From positions 1-64,000 of the forward strand of contig DATMXS010000496.1 of assembly GCA_035561355.1 (NCBI GenBank): a stretch of DNA of 64,000 nt, in the 5' to 3' direction. A program made the translations under genes and the position numbers. This stretch comes from DATMXS01 sp035561355. GTDB taxonomy: Bacteria; Acidobacteriota; Terriglobia; Bryobacterales; Bryobacteraceae. Shown here in pieces: positions 16,253 to 23,807 of this stretch; position 1 is the stretch's first letter, and each line of letters opens with the position of its first letter. The notes beneath the pieces are model-generated. The model worked only from the letters and a program-made list of their open reading frames with translations, was not told the origin of the DNA and searched no databases.

Positions 16253-18010
16253 CTAAATACCTTCCCCTTCCCTGAAGCCATGTCCCGTGAGAACTCCCCG
16301 GCTCTCCAGCGCCGCACAGATCTGGTCGGCTGCCCGGTCGTCGGATGCCGCCAGCGTTTGAGGCTCGAAATGGAAGAAGCGGTCGCTTCCGACCCTTGCT
16401 TCCGTGCGGTCGCGCTCGGATCCCTGTGGACTCGAAACCGACAGGATGGTGATGAGTCCGGCGGCATTGAGCAGCACGGCGACTTCCGCAAGGATGCGGC
16501 TCTCCACTTCCTCGGCGATCACCTTCACCTGGCAACCGCGCTCGAACAACTTTCGTTCGAGCAGGTATGCCAGTTCCTGCCGTGCCGTGAGCCAGACGGT
16601 CGCGGGATAGTGGCCGGCGCGAGAGAATCGCTCAGCCGGGGTCAGCCGGCTCGCCGCGAATTCCAGTTCGAGCAGCGCAGCTTGGGCCGCGCTGTCCGCG
16701 ACGCGTTCGGGACGCGGGTCCTGAATCATCCCTGCGGCAACCGTAGCGTTGCTGATCGGATCGATGAGGATGAAGCTGCCGGTCCGCCGGTTGGCAGCGT
16801 AGGAATCGAAGAACGCGGGCCGTGTCGTCTCGATCGCGACGCGCCCGATTTCGTTGAGCTCCAGCCGCTCAGCCGGCTCTTCCGCAAGCGTGTTGATGTC
16901 GATTCTGTGCCGCACCGCGACGACAGTTGCAGCAAGCTGCTGGGTGGTGTGTTTCAGTAGGTAGGGCCGGTCGCGCCGCAGCGGCTGATCGTTCATCCAG
17001 ACGACAGTGGCCTCGAAGTGCCTGGAGACGTGCGGCAGGTCCACCGGGTGAACCAGCATGTCCCCCCGACTCACGTCCAACTCGTCTTCCAGACAGATCG
17101 TAGCGGGCATAGGCGCGAACGCTTCGCCCTGTTCGCCCTCCCACGCAACGATTGATTTGACGCGGCTCGTTCGCCCGGAAGGCAGCGCCGTCACAGTATC
17201 GCCTTGGCGAATGATCCCGGAGACGAGTTGGCCTGCGTAGCCCCGGAAGTGGGCGTCGGGCCGGATCACATACTGCACGGGGAAGCGCATCGGATCCTGA
17301 GTTCGACCCGCTTCCAGAGGCACGTTCTCCAGATGCTGCAATAGGGTCTCGCCCTCATACCAGGGCGTGCGAGGGCTGCGGCTAATTACGTTGTCACCTT
17401 CGAGCGCGCTGATCGGAATGAAGCGCGCATCCCGGATCCCGAGGCGCCGCAGGTGCGCGCCGAACTCCTCGCGGATGCGCTGAAAGACGTCCGGCCGGAA
17501 CTCCACCAGGTCGATCTTGTTCACCGCCACGACGATGTTAGGAATGCCGAGGAGGGACGCAATGAACGCGTGGCGGCGCGACTGGGGCAATACGCCGTTC
17601 TTCGCATCGATCAGCACGATAGCCAGATCCGCGGTCGAAGCGCCCGTGGCCATGTTACGCGTATACTGCTCGTGCCCCGGCGTGTCCGCGATGATGAACT
17701 TCCGTTTCGGCGTGGCGAAGTAGCGATACGCAACGTCAATGGTGATGCCCTGTTCGCGCTCCGCCCGCAGCCCGTCTGTCAACAACGAAAAGTCGATCGG
17801 TCCCGTGGAGCGGTTGACAGGCGAATTGCGAACCGCCGCGATCTGGTCCTCGTAGACACCGCGTGAGTCGTACAGCAGGCGGCCGATCAGTGTGGACTTG
17901 CCGTCGTCAACACTGCCCGCGGTGGTGAACCGCAGCAGACCCTTCTCCTGATCCTCTTTAAGGAACGTCTCGATGCTCTGAACCGGCGCGGGGGCTTCGG
18001 CTTGCGGCAT
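16253..18010 (-). CDS. cysN: Sulfate adenylyltransferase large subunit with a degenerate APS-kinase-like tail
   Basis: A 586-aa GTPase subunit that drives ATP sulfurylase. G1 is GSVDDGKSTLIGRLLYD, G3 DTPGHEQYTRN and G4 NKIDLVEF, followed by two EF-Tu-like barrels (about 230-425). The last ~150 residues align in pattern with APS kinase (RFSRAGHYPATVWLTARQELAYLLERKLFERGCQVKVI). Where the kinase Walker A G-L-S-G-x-G-K-S-T should stand there is only ARQEL, so this domain cannot bind ATP in the normal way. The start is ATG 18010, overlapping the cysD stop (TAATG); the longer frame to 18190 lies inside cysD. Confidence 0.95.
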   Translation of the reverse strand: MPQAEAPAPVQSIETFLKEDQEKGLLRFTTAGSVDDGKSTLIGRLLYDSRGVYEDQIAAVRNSPVNRSTGPIDFSLLTDGLRAEREQGITIDVAYRYFATPKRKFIIADTPGHEQYTRNMATGASTADLAIVLIDAKNGVLPQSRRHAFIASLLGIPNIVVAVNKIDLVEFRPDVFQRIREEFGAHLRRLGIRDARFIPISALEGDNVISRSPRTPWYEGETLLQHLENVPLEAGRTQDPMRFPVQYVIRPDAHFRGYAGQLVSGIIRQGDTVTALPSGRTSRVKSIVAWEGEQGEAFAPMPATICLEDELDVSRGDMLVHPVDLPHVSRHFEATVVWMNDQPLRRDRPYLLKHTTQQLAATVVAVRHRIDINTLAEEPAERLELNEIGRVAIETTRPAFFDSYAANRRTGSFILIDPISNATVAAGMIQDPRPERVADSAAQAALLELEFAASRLTPAERFSRAGHYPATVWLTARQELAYLLERKLFERGCQVKVIAEEVESRILAEVAVLLNAAGLITILSVSSPQGSERDRTEARVGSDRFFHFEPQTLAASDDRAADQICAALESRGVLTGHGFREGEGI

Positions 18011-18909
18011 TAGAAATATCCCTCGCGTTTCTTGAGTTCCATTGAGCCTTCCTGGTCGTGATCGATGATGCGGTTCTCCCGTTCCGAGCGCCGGAGCCCC
18101 ACCAGCTCCGCGATAATCTTCGGCACGGTGTCGGCATCGGAGCGGACGGCGCCAGTGCAGGGCGTACAGCCGAGGGAGCGCATGCGGCACATGACACGCT
18201 GCGGCTTCTCACCCGGCAATAGCGGGATGTCGTGCTCCACCGGGATCAGGGACTCGCCTCGCACCACCATCTCCCGAAGCTTTGCGAAGTAGAGCGGGAC
18301 AACCGGGATGTTCTCGAGATGGATGTACTGCCAGACATCCAGTTCCGTCCAGTTCGAAAGCGGGAAGACGCGAATGCTTTCGCCCTTGTCGATGCGGCTG
18401 TTGAAGAGGTTCCACAACTCCGGACGCTGGTTCTTCGGATCCCACTGACCCGCGGCGTCCCGGAACGAATAGACACGCTCTTTCGCGCGCGACTTCTCTT
18501 CGTCCCGGCGGGCGCCTCCGAACGCTGCATCGAATCCGCCCTCCGTGAGGGCGTCCAGCAGGGCGCGCGTTTTCAGGAGCCCGCAGCATTTCTGGGTGCC
18601 GAGCCGGAACGGATTCGCGCCCTCGTCCAGCGCCCGGCGGTTCTGGTGGACGATGAGCGTGGCTCCGATTTGCGCGGTATAGCGGTCGCGGAACTCGATC
18701 ATTTCCCGGAACTTGAAATTCGTATCGACATGCAGGAGCGGAAACGGAATCCGGCCGGGATGAAAAGCCTTCTGCGCCAGCCGTAGCATCACGGACGAGT
18801 CCTTGCCGATGGAATACAGCATCACCGGTCTCGCGAACTCGGCCGCGACTTCGCGGAAGATGTGAATGCTCTCCGCTTCAAGGGCCTGGAGATGTGTGAG
18901 GCGGTTCAA
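18010..18909 (-). CDS. cysD: Sulfate adenylyltransferase small subunit
   Basis: A 299-aa catalytic subunit of ATP sulfurylase, which makes APS from sulfate and ATP together with CysN. The family is clear from LEAESIHIFREVAAEF, the pyrophosphate loop YSIGKDSSVMLRLAQKAFHPG, PFPLLHVDTNFKFREMI, FGGARRDEEKSRAKERVYSFRD and the C-terminal CTGAVRSDADTVPKIIAEL. The TTG start overlaps the cysA stop (TTGA), so translation is probably coupled. Length matches E. coli CysD (about 300). Confidence 0.97.
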   Translation of the reverse strand: MNRLTHLQALEAESIHIFREVAAEFARPVMLYSIGKDSSVMLRLAQKAFHPGRIPFPLLHVDTNFKFREMIEFRDRYTAQIGATLIVHQNRRALDEGANPFRLGTQKCCGLLKTRALLDALTEGGFDAAFGGARRDEEKSRAKERVYSFRDAAGQWDPKNQRPELWNLFNSRIDKGESIRVFPLSNWTELDVWQYIHLENIPVVPLYFAKLREMVVRGESLIPVEHDIPLLPGEKPQRVMCRMRSLGCTPCTGAVRSDADTVPKIIAELVGLRRSERENRIIDHDQEGSMELKKREGYF

Positions 18910-19982
18910 ATGACGTAGTCCTCCGTGAAGATCCGTGAGTCGCGCATGCTGACGAAAACGTGGTCGCCAGGGTCTACCTGTGCATTTCGGAACTGCGCGT
19001 GAGACATCTCGACATTTACGGCCTCGCCGGTCTCCGCGAGCAGTTCCACGCGCACCTGGGGTCCGGCCAACTGAATTCGCTCGATGCGCGCCCGCAAGCT
19101 CGGCTTGCCATTCTGCGTGTGATGGATGTCGAGGTCATACGGGCGCACGAAGAGCTTGGCCGGCTGCCCGTTCGTCGTGCGGGCCGCGGGCCCATCCAGC
19201 ACCAGAGGCCCGAACACCGCCTTACCGCTCTCGATGCGTCCATGGAAGAGGTTTACGTTGCCGAGAAAGTCCATCACGAATTCCGATGCCGGGTTGTGGA
19301 ATACCTGTTCGGGTGTGCCGATCTGCTCGATGCGAGCCTGATTCATAACGACTACGCGGTCTGCGACCTCGAGCGCCTCGTCCTGATCGTGGGTCACGAG
19401 CAGGGTGGTGACGTTTACCTCATCATGCAATCTTCGCAGCCAGCGGCGCAGGCCCTGACGGACTTTGGCATCAAGCGCGCCGAACGGCTCATCGAGCAAC
19501 AGCACCTTCGGTTCGATCGCTAGCGCGCGGGCCAGGGCAACCCGCTGGCGCTGGCCGCCCGAGAGCTGCGAGGGATAGCGATCCGCAAGCCCTTCCAGAT
19601 GGATCAGGCGAAGCAGGTCCCGCACGCGATCATGAATTGCCTTTTCAGCGGGCCGGAGCGCGCGCGGGCGGACCCGAAGGCCGAATGCGATGTTCTCAAA
19701 CACCGTCATGTTCCGGAAGAGCGCATAATGCTGGAATACGAATCCTACCCGGCGCTCGCCCGTGTTCTGGCGAGTAACGTCCTGCCCTGCAAACAGCACC
19801 GAAGTCGCCGGGGCCGGATCGGGCGTTTCGAGACCGGCGATGATGCGCAAAAGAGTCGTCTTGCCTGATCCGGAAGGGCCGAGCAGCGTTACCAACTCGC
19901 CGTCCTTCACCTCGAGGCTGACATCGCGGAGCGCGGCGAAGCTCCCGAATGTCTTGCTGACGTGGCGAACCTCGATTGCCAA
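18906..19982 (-). CDS. cysA: Sulfate/thiosulfate ABC transporter, ATP-binding protein
   Basis: A 358-aa ATPase that powers CysTW at the inner membrane. Walker A is GPSGSGKTT, the signature LSGGQRQRVALARALA, Walker B KVLLLDEPFGALD and the H-loop LLVTHDQDEALEVADR. A C-terminal regulatory TOBE-like domain (about 235-358) follows. The start is set at TTG 19982, with GGAGG 6 bases upstream at the end of cysW; the longer frame to 20063 overlaps cysW coding and is discarded. Only the G-L-x-V-R-P-R segment typical of CysA specificity (FGLRVRPRAL) and the operon context identify sulfate rather than molybdate as substrate. Confidence 0.95.
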   Translation of the reverse strand: MAIEVRHVSKTFGSFAALRDVSLEVKDGELVTLLGPSGSGKTTLLRIIAGLETPDPAPATSVLFAGQDVTRQNTGERRVGFVFQHYALFRNMTVFENIAFGLRVRPRALRPAEKAIHDRVRDLLRLIHLEGLADRYPSQLSGGQRQRVALARALAIEPKVLLLDEPFGALDAKVRQGLRRWLRRLHDEVNVTTLLVTHDQDEALEVADRVVVMNQARIEQIGTPEQVFHNPASEFVMDFLGNVNLFHGRIESGKAVFGPLVLDGPAARTTNGQPAKLFVRPYDLDIHHTQNGKPSLRARIERIQLAGPQVRVELLAETGEAVNVEMSHAQFRNAQVDPGDHVFVSMRDSRIFTEDYVI

Positions 19983-19983
19983 A

Positions 19984-20835
19984 CTATGCCTCCCTGCCTT
20001 CGACGGGCGCAAGGTCCGAATAGCCGCGGCGCATCTTCCACTCCACAACCCGCTTCGCGGCAAGGGTGACTAACGCCAGAAACGCGAGCAGGCTGGCGAC
20101 GGCAAAGGCCGCAGCGAAATTGTACTCGTTATAGAGAATCTCGACGTGCAGCGGCATGGTGTTGGTTTCGCCCCGGATGTGGCCGGAGACGACCGACACG
20201 GCTCCAAATTCCCCCATGGCGCGTGCGCTGCACAAGATGACGCCGTACAGCAGACTCCACTTGATGTTGGGCAGTGTCACGCGGGAGAAAAGCTGCCAAC
20301 CGTTCGCGCCCAGAACCAGCCCCGCTTCTTCCTCATCACTTCCCTGCGCCTGCATCAAGGGGATCAACTCACGCGCGACGAACGGGAAGGTGACGAAGAT
20401 TGTAGCCAGCACGATTCCCGGCGCCGCGAAAATGATTCTCAAGCCTGATTCATCCAGCCAGGGTCCGAGCCACCCCTGCGCTCCAAAAAGCAGAACGAAG
20501 ATCAGACCGGAGATCACGGGAGAGACGGCGAAGGGCAGGTCGATCAATGTGAGCAGGATGTTCTTGCCCGCGAACTGGAACTTCGTAATTGCCCAGGCCG
20601 CCGCCAACCCGAACACCAGGTTCGCCGGAACGGCGATCGCGGCCGCGAGCAGGGTGAGGCGGATTGACGCCAGCGCGTCCGGCTCCATAATTGCCGCGAA
20701 GTAGGCCGACCACCCCTTGGCCAGCGCCTGCGTAAACACGACCATCAACGGCGCGACCACAAAGAGCGCCAGGAACAGCAGCGCCACAGCTATCAGCGTC
20801 CAACGCACCAGCGCGGGATCCTGAGTCGATCTCAT
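19984..20835 (-). CDS. cysW: Sulfate ABC transporter permease
   Basis: Second permease half of the sulfate importer, 283 aa from ATG 20835, with about six membrane helices. The EAA cytoplasmic loop is in SDEEEAGLVLGANGWQLFSRVTLPNIKWSLLYG. The CysW family sequence ARAMGEFGAVSVVSGHIRGETNTMPLHVEILYNEYNF is nearly canonical. The ATG overlaps the cysT stop (ATGA), which rules out the longer frame to 20865. Its TAG is followed after one base by the cysA TTG. Confidence 0.96.
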   Translation of the reverse strand: MRSTQDPALVRWTLIAVALLFLALFVVAPLMVVFTQALAKGWSAYFAAIMEPDALASIRLTLLAAAIAVPANLVFGLAAAWAITKFQFAGKNILLTLIDLPFAVSPVISGLIFVLLFGAQGWLGPWLDESGLRIIFAAPGIVLATIFVTFPFVARELIPLMQAQGSDEEEAGLVLGANGWQLFSRVTLPNIKWSLLYGVILCSARAMGEFGAVSVVSGHIRGETNTMPLHVEILYNEYNFAAAFAVASLLAFLALVTLAAKRVVEWKMRRGYSDLAPVEGREA

Positions 20836-21674
20836 CGGGCCTCCGTGAACTTCCGGCTGCGCCACTGAAGCAGATTAATCGCCAGCAGTAACGCGAACGA
20901 GGCGACCAGCATCACGACCGCGATTGCGGTGGCGCCGGCGTAGTCATATTGCTCCAGCCGCGTGATGATCAACAGCGGTGTGATCTCCGTCCGCATCGGC
21001 ATGTTGCCGGAGATGAAGACCACGGAACCGTACTCCCCCAGGGCGCGCGCGAACGCCATGGCGAACCCCGTGAGCAGAGCGGGGCGGACGAGCGGGAAAA
21101 TGACGCGGCGGAAAGCCTGCCAGCGGCTGGCGCCCAGGCTGGCGGCAGCCTCTTCGATCTCGCGATCCGCATCCTCCAGCACCGGTTGTACGCTACGCAC
21201 CACGAACGGCAGGCCAATGAAGATCAACGCCACCAGAACACCCAGGGGGGTGAACGCGACTTTGATCCCCCAAGGGGCCAGCGCCTTGCCGATCCAGCCG
21301 TTCTCGGTGTAGAGGCTGGTGAGCGCGATGCCGGCCACAGCGGTCGGCAGAGCGAACGGAAGGTCCACGAGGGCGTCCACCAGGCGTTTGCCGGGGAACT
21401 GGTACCGCACCAGGACCCACGCCACCAGGAAACCGAACACCGCGTTCACAGAAGCCGCCAGCAGCGATGCGCCAAAGGTCAGACGGTAAGACGCCAGCAC
21501 AGGGGGGGACGTGATCGCACCCCAGAAGTGTGCCCAGTCTGCAGTAGCGGTTTTCAGGAAAATGGCGCTCAACGGCACCAGCACGATCAGGCTCAAGTAA
21601 AGCAGCGAGAATCCGAATGTCGGCCAGAAACCCGGCAGGATGCTTGCGCGCTTGAAGGACAGGTTCCGCATCAT
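20832..21674 (-). CDS. cysT: Sulfate ABC transporter permease
   Basis: First permease half (also called cysU), 280 aa. It shows LLYLSLIVLVPLSAIFLKTA as helix 1 and the family block LVDLPFALPTAVAGIALTSLY. The EAA loop is EIEEAAASLGASRWQAFRRVIFPLVRPALLTG, and the C-terminal half carries RALGEYGSVVFISGNMPMRTEI. It forms the membrane channel with CysW. The ATG overlaps the cysP stop (ATGA). Confidence 0.96.
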   Translation of the reverse strand: MMRNLSFKRASILPGFWPTFGFSLLYLSLIVLVPLSAIFLKTATADWAHFWGAITSPPVLASYRLTFGASLLAASVNAVFGFLVAWVLVRYQFPGKRLVDALVDLPFALPTAVAGIALTSLYTENGWIGKALAPWGIKVAFTPLGVLVALIFIGLPFVVRSVQPVLEDADREIEEAAASLGASRWQAFRRVIFPLVRPALLTGFAMAFARALGEYGSVVFISGNMPMRTEITPLLIITRLEQYDYAGATAIAVVMLVASFALLLAINLLQWRSRKFTEAR

Positions 21675-22687
21675 TTACCCGGCTGATAGATCTGGTCGAA
21701 CACCCCGCCGTCATTGAAATGTTTCTGTTGGGCCTTTTGCCAGCCGCCAAACACTTCGTCGATGGTGAACAGAGTGATACGGGGGAAGCGGCCGGCATAT
21801 TTGCTGGCGACTTCTTTCAGGCGCGGCCGGTAGTGATTCTTTGCCGCGATCTCCTGACCCTCGACAGAGTAGAGGTATTCAAGATAGGCCTTCGCAACCG
21901 CGGTGGTGTTATGACGCTCCGAGACCTTGTCCACAAGGCTGACGGAGGGCTCGGCCAGGATGCTCACCGACGGAATGACGAGGTCGAATTTATCTTTGCC
22001 GAATTCGTTAATCGCCATAAACGCCTCGTTTTCCCACGCCAATAGGACGTCGCCGATGCTGCGCTGCACAAACGTGGTGGTCGATCCGCGCGCTCCGGAG
22101 TCCAGCACAGGGACGTTCCGGAACAACCGTGTAACGAAATCCTTAGCCTTGCGCTCGTTGTTTCCGGACTGCTTCAGAGCATAGCCCCAGGCTGCGAGGT
22201 AGTTCCAACGCGCGCCGCCGGAGGTCTTCGGGTTGGGCGTGATGATCGAGATTCCCGGCCGGATCAGGTCGTTCCAATCCTTGACGCCTTTCGGGTTTCC
22301 TTTGCGCACCAGGAACACGATCGTCGAAGTGTACGGCGCGCTGTTATGAGGCAGGCGACTCTGCCAGTTCTTTGGCAGCCGGCCGGATCTCTCGCTGATG
22401 GCGTCGATATCGTAAGCCAGCGCAAGGGTCACAAGGTCCGCCTGCAGTCCGTCGATAACCGCCCGCGCCTGCTTGCCGGATCCGCCATGGGATTGGTTTA
22501 CCACGACATCGACGCCGGTCTTCGCTTTCCAGTGCTTTTTGAATGCCGCGTTGAAGGACTGATAGAACTCGCGAGTCGGGTCGTAGGAAGCATTGAGCAA
22601 CTTGACCACACCGTCCGCGCCCCGGATCTCACCTGTGCCGATGGTCAGAATGAGCGCGAGCAGTGCGAATTCGTATGGGCGTGTCAT
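21671..22687 (-). CDS. cysP: Periplasmic sulfate-binding protein
   Basis: A 338-aa solute-binding protein with a signal peptide (MTRPYEFALLALILTIGTGEIRGA). It has the family start VVKLLNASYDPTREFYQSFNAAFKKHWK, the anion-site motif NQSHGGSGKQARAVIDGLQADLVTLALAYDID, and PKTSGGARWNYLAAWGYAL. It delivers sulfate to CysTWA. The ribosome binding site is weak: only GAGA, about 13 bases before the ATG, which suits a gene controlled by its leader. It is the first enzyme or transport gene of the operon and lies 135 bases downstream of the cysteine-rich leader peptide. Confidence 0.96.
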   Translation of the reverse strand: MTRPYEFALLALILTIGTGEIRGADGVVKLLNASYDPTREFYQSFNAAFKKHWKAKTGVDVVVNQSHGGSGKQARAVIDGLQADLVTLALAYDIDAISERSGRLPKNWQSRLPHNSAPYTSTIVFLVRKGNPKGVKDWNDLIRPGISIITPNPKTSGGARWNYLAAWGYALKQSGNNERKAKDFVTRLFRNVPVLDSGARGSTTTFVQRSIGDVLLAWENEAFMAINEFGKDKFDLVIPSVSILAEPSVSLVDKVSERHNTTAVAKAYLEYLYSVEGQEIAAKNHYRPRLKEVASKYAGRFPRITLFTIDEVFGGWQKAQQKHFNDGGVFDQIYQPGK

Positions 22688-22822
22688 CGTAGTATTTCAT
22701 TCTCGGAATCGGCTCAGTACAGCATGTTCGCGGATTCGATCAACGGATCAGCACTCGGCGAAGACACCATGAACGATGTCGCGAGGCGGGGTGCACACGG
22801 AACTAGGGTCGAAGAACCGCGA
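22688..22822 (-). promoter_or_regulatory. Candidate cysteine attenuator region between leader peptide and cysP
   Basis: A 135-base untranslated region with no strong intrinsic terminator and no T-run. The part just after the leader stop is C-rich (CGACCC, CACCCCGCCTCGCG), as expected of a Rho entry site. The part near cysP repeats GTACTGAG, also present in the leader, and holds the anti-leader segment TGAGCCG. Control is therefore more likely translational or Rho-dependent than terminator-based. Confidence 0.5.
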
Positions 22823-22900
22823 TCAGCAACAACAGCCGTAAATGAGCCGCTGACTCAGTACAAACAACTGAGCGCGGCGCTGGGTGGTAATCCGGGACAT
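22823..22900 (-). CDS. Cysteine-rich leader peptide of the sulfate operon (25 aa, ends GCCC)
   Basis: A 25-codon frame starts at ATG 22900, reads MSRITTQRRAQLFVLSQRLIYG and ends with three cysteine codons (TGT TGT TGC) directly before TGA. It lies 22 bases after the predicted transcription start and 135 bases before cysP. Three consecutive Cys codons at the end of a short frame ahead of sulfate-assimilation genes match poly-cysteine leader peptides shown in mycobacteria to sense cysteine by ribosome stalling. The segment CGGCTCA inside the frame (22849-22843) is fully complementary to TGAGCCG (22716-22710) just ahead of cysP. It is also part of an internal TGAGTC/GGCTCA stem. I infer that stalling at the Cys codons frees cysP translation when cysteine is scarce. 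Confidence 0.8.
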   Translation of the reverse strand: MSRITTQRRAQLFVLSQRLIYGCCC

Positions 22901-22929
22901 AGATTTCTGCCCAGTGGCAGCGTGGATTC

Positions 22930-22959
22930 AGTTTAAGGCGCTCCGATCGCGCGAGTCAA
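22930..22959 (-). promoter_or_regulatory. Sigma-70-type promoter of the cys operon
   Basis: On the minus strand, -35 TTGACT (22959-22954) and -10 TAAACT (22935-22930) are separated by 18 bases, placing transcription start near 22923. It is the best promoter match in this gap and lies directly before the leader peptide. Confidence 0.55.
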
Positions 22960-23253
22960 GAAGAATCTACCGAATTCCTATCGACATGTGTGTGTTTGAT
23001 CCTGCATAGAACCTAAACCGTTCATCCGATTGACTCACCCTCAAGCGTCAGGCGACATGCGGTAAGGATGGGCAGCTGTTGTCGTCGGGCGCGTTCGGCG
23101 TAGTTGGGGACAACATTTTAGATCTTGCGGACTCAGGCCCGCGTCGGTTAGGATTAAAGCATCTTAATGCTCCCTAGGACAGACCGAGGGGCCGGGGCTT
23201 CACCTTCAGCTGGTCATCAATGACCGGACACATCAAACGGGCTACGGGCGGCG
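22960..23253. other. Divergent gap upstream of the cys promoter and the receiver gene
   Basis: About 290 bases between the cys promoter and the plus-strand receiver gene, with no gene I can support. A short palindrome AGCAT-CTTA-ATGCT is the only structure noticed, at about 23158-23171. Confidence 0.4.
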
Positions 23254-23724
23254 ATGCTGACCATTTTAGGAATTGAAGACAGTTCTGAGTTGGACCTGGA
23301 CCTGGCTCGGGCGCGCCTGCGCGTCCGCGTGCTCGTCGTAGATGACGACGCCGCCGTCTTGAGTATGGTGGCGAAGAGCCTTGTAGCCGCTGGCTTCGCC
23401 GTCGCGACCGCGCATGGCGGGAACGATGCGTTGGTCGCAATCAGAGAGCAGCCCGAAGCGATCGACCTTCTGCTTACCGACGTTGTGATGCCCGAAATGG
23501 ACGGCGCGGCACTCGCGTGCAAGGTTCGCGAAATTGTGCCGAACCTGCCCATCCTCTTGATGAGCGGATTCGCTGATATCGCGACTCGGCACGGACCGCT
23601 CATAGCAAAGCCGTTCAAGCCGGCGGCCCTAATCGCCATGATCGATAGCCTTCTCTCGTTGGAACGGAGAGCGCCGGGACGCGAAGAACCGGAGGACAAG
23701 CCAGGCGCAACGCGTTCGGCGTAA
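23254..23724 (+). CDS. Stand-alone response-regulator receiver protein
   Basis: A 156-aa CheY-like receiver domain. The acidic pair is at Asp30-31 (VLVVDDD), the phospho-acceptor Asp76 in LLLTDVVMPEMDG, the conserved Ser104 in LLMSGFAD and Lys119 in LIAKPFKP. About 25 N-terminal residues precede the domain, and a short charged C-terminal tail of about 25 residues holds no output domain. The ATG start has no clear ribosome binding site; a later start near residue 23 would still keep the whole receiver. FALIMSGFAD-like sequences are common in receivers paired with hybrid histidine kinases, but no kinase gene is nearby, so the partner is unknown. Confidence 0.88.
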   Translation: MLTILGIEDSSELDLDLARARLRVRVLVVDDDAAVLSMVAKSLVAAGFAVATAHGGNDALVAIREQPEAIDLLLTDVVMPEMDGAALACKVREIVPNLPILLMSGFADIATRHGPLIAKPFKPAALIAMIDSLLSLERRAPGREEPEDKPGATRSA

Positions 23725-23807
23725 TCCGGCCGGTCGTCCTCACGCTGGATTCTCCCAGGACATGGTGGCTCCCGGTCCAGCTTGAGAGCTCTTGATGTTG
23801 TGCCTGT

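Noticed and set aside
15521..16960. Open frame of 479 codons on the plus strand
   Set aside because: It runs antisense through cysH and cysN, has no family signature and shows the composition of a GC-rich shadow frame.
22688..22960. SAM-type riboswitch upstream of cysP
   Set aside because: No multi-helix SAM aptamer pattern could be drawn; the short Cys-ending frame explains the region better.
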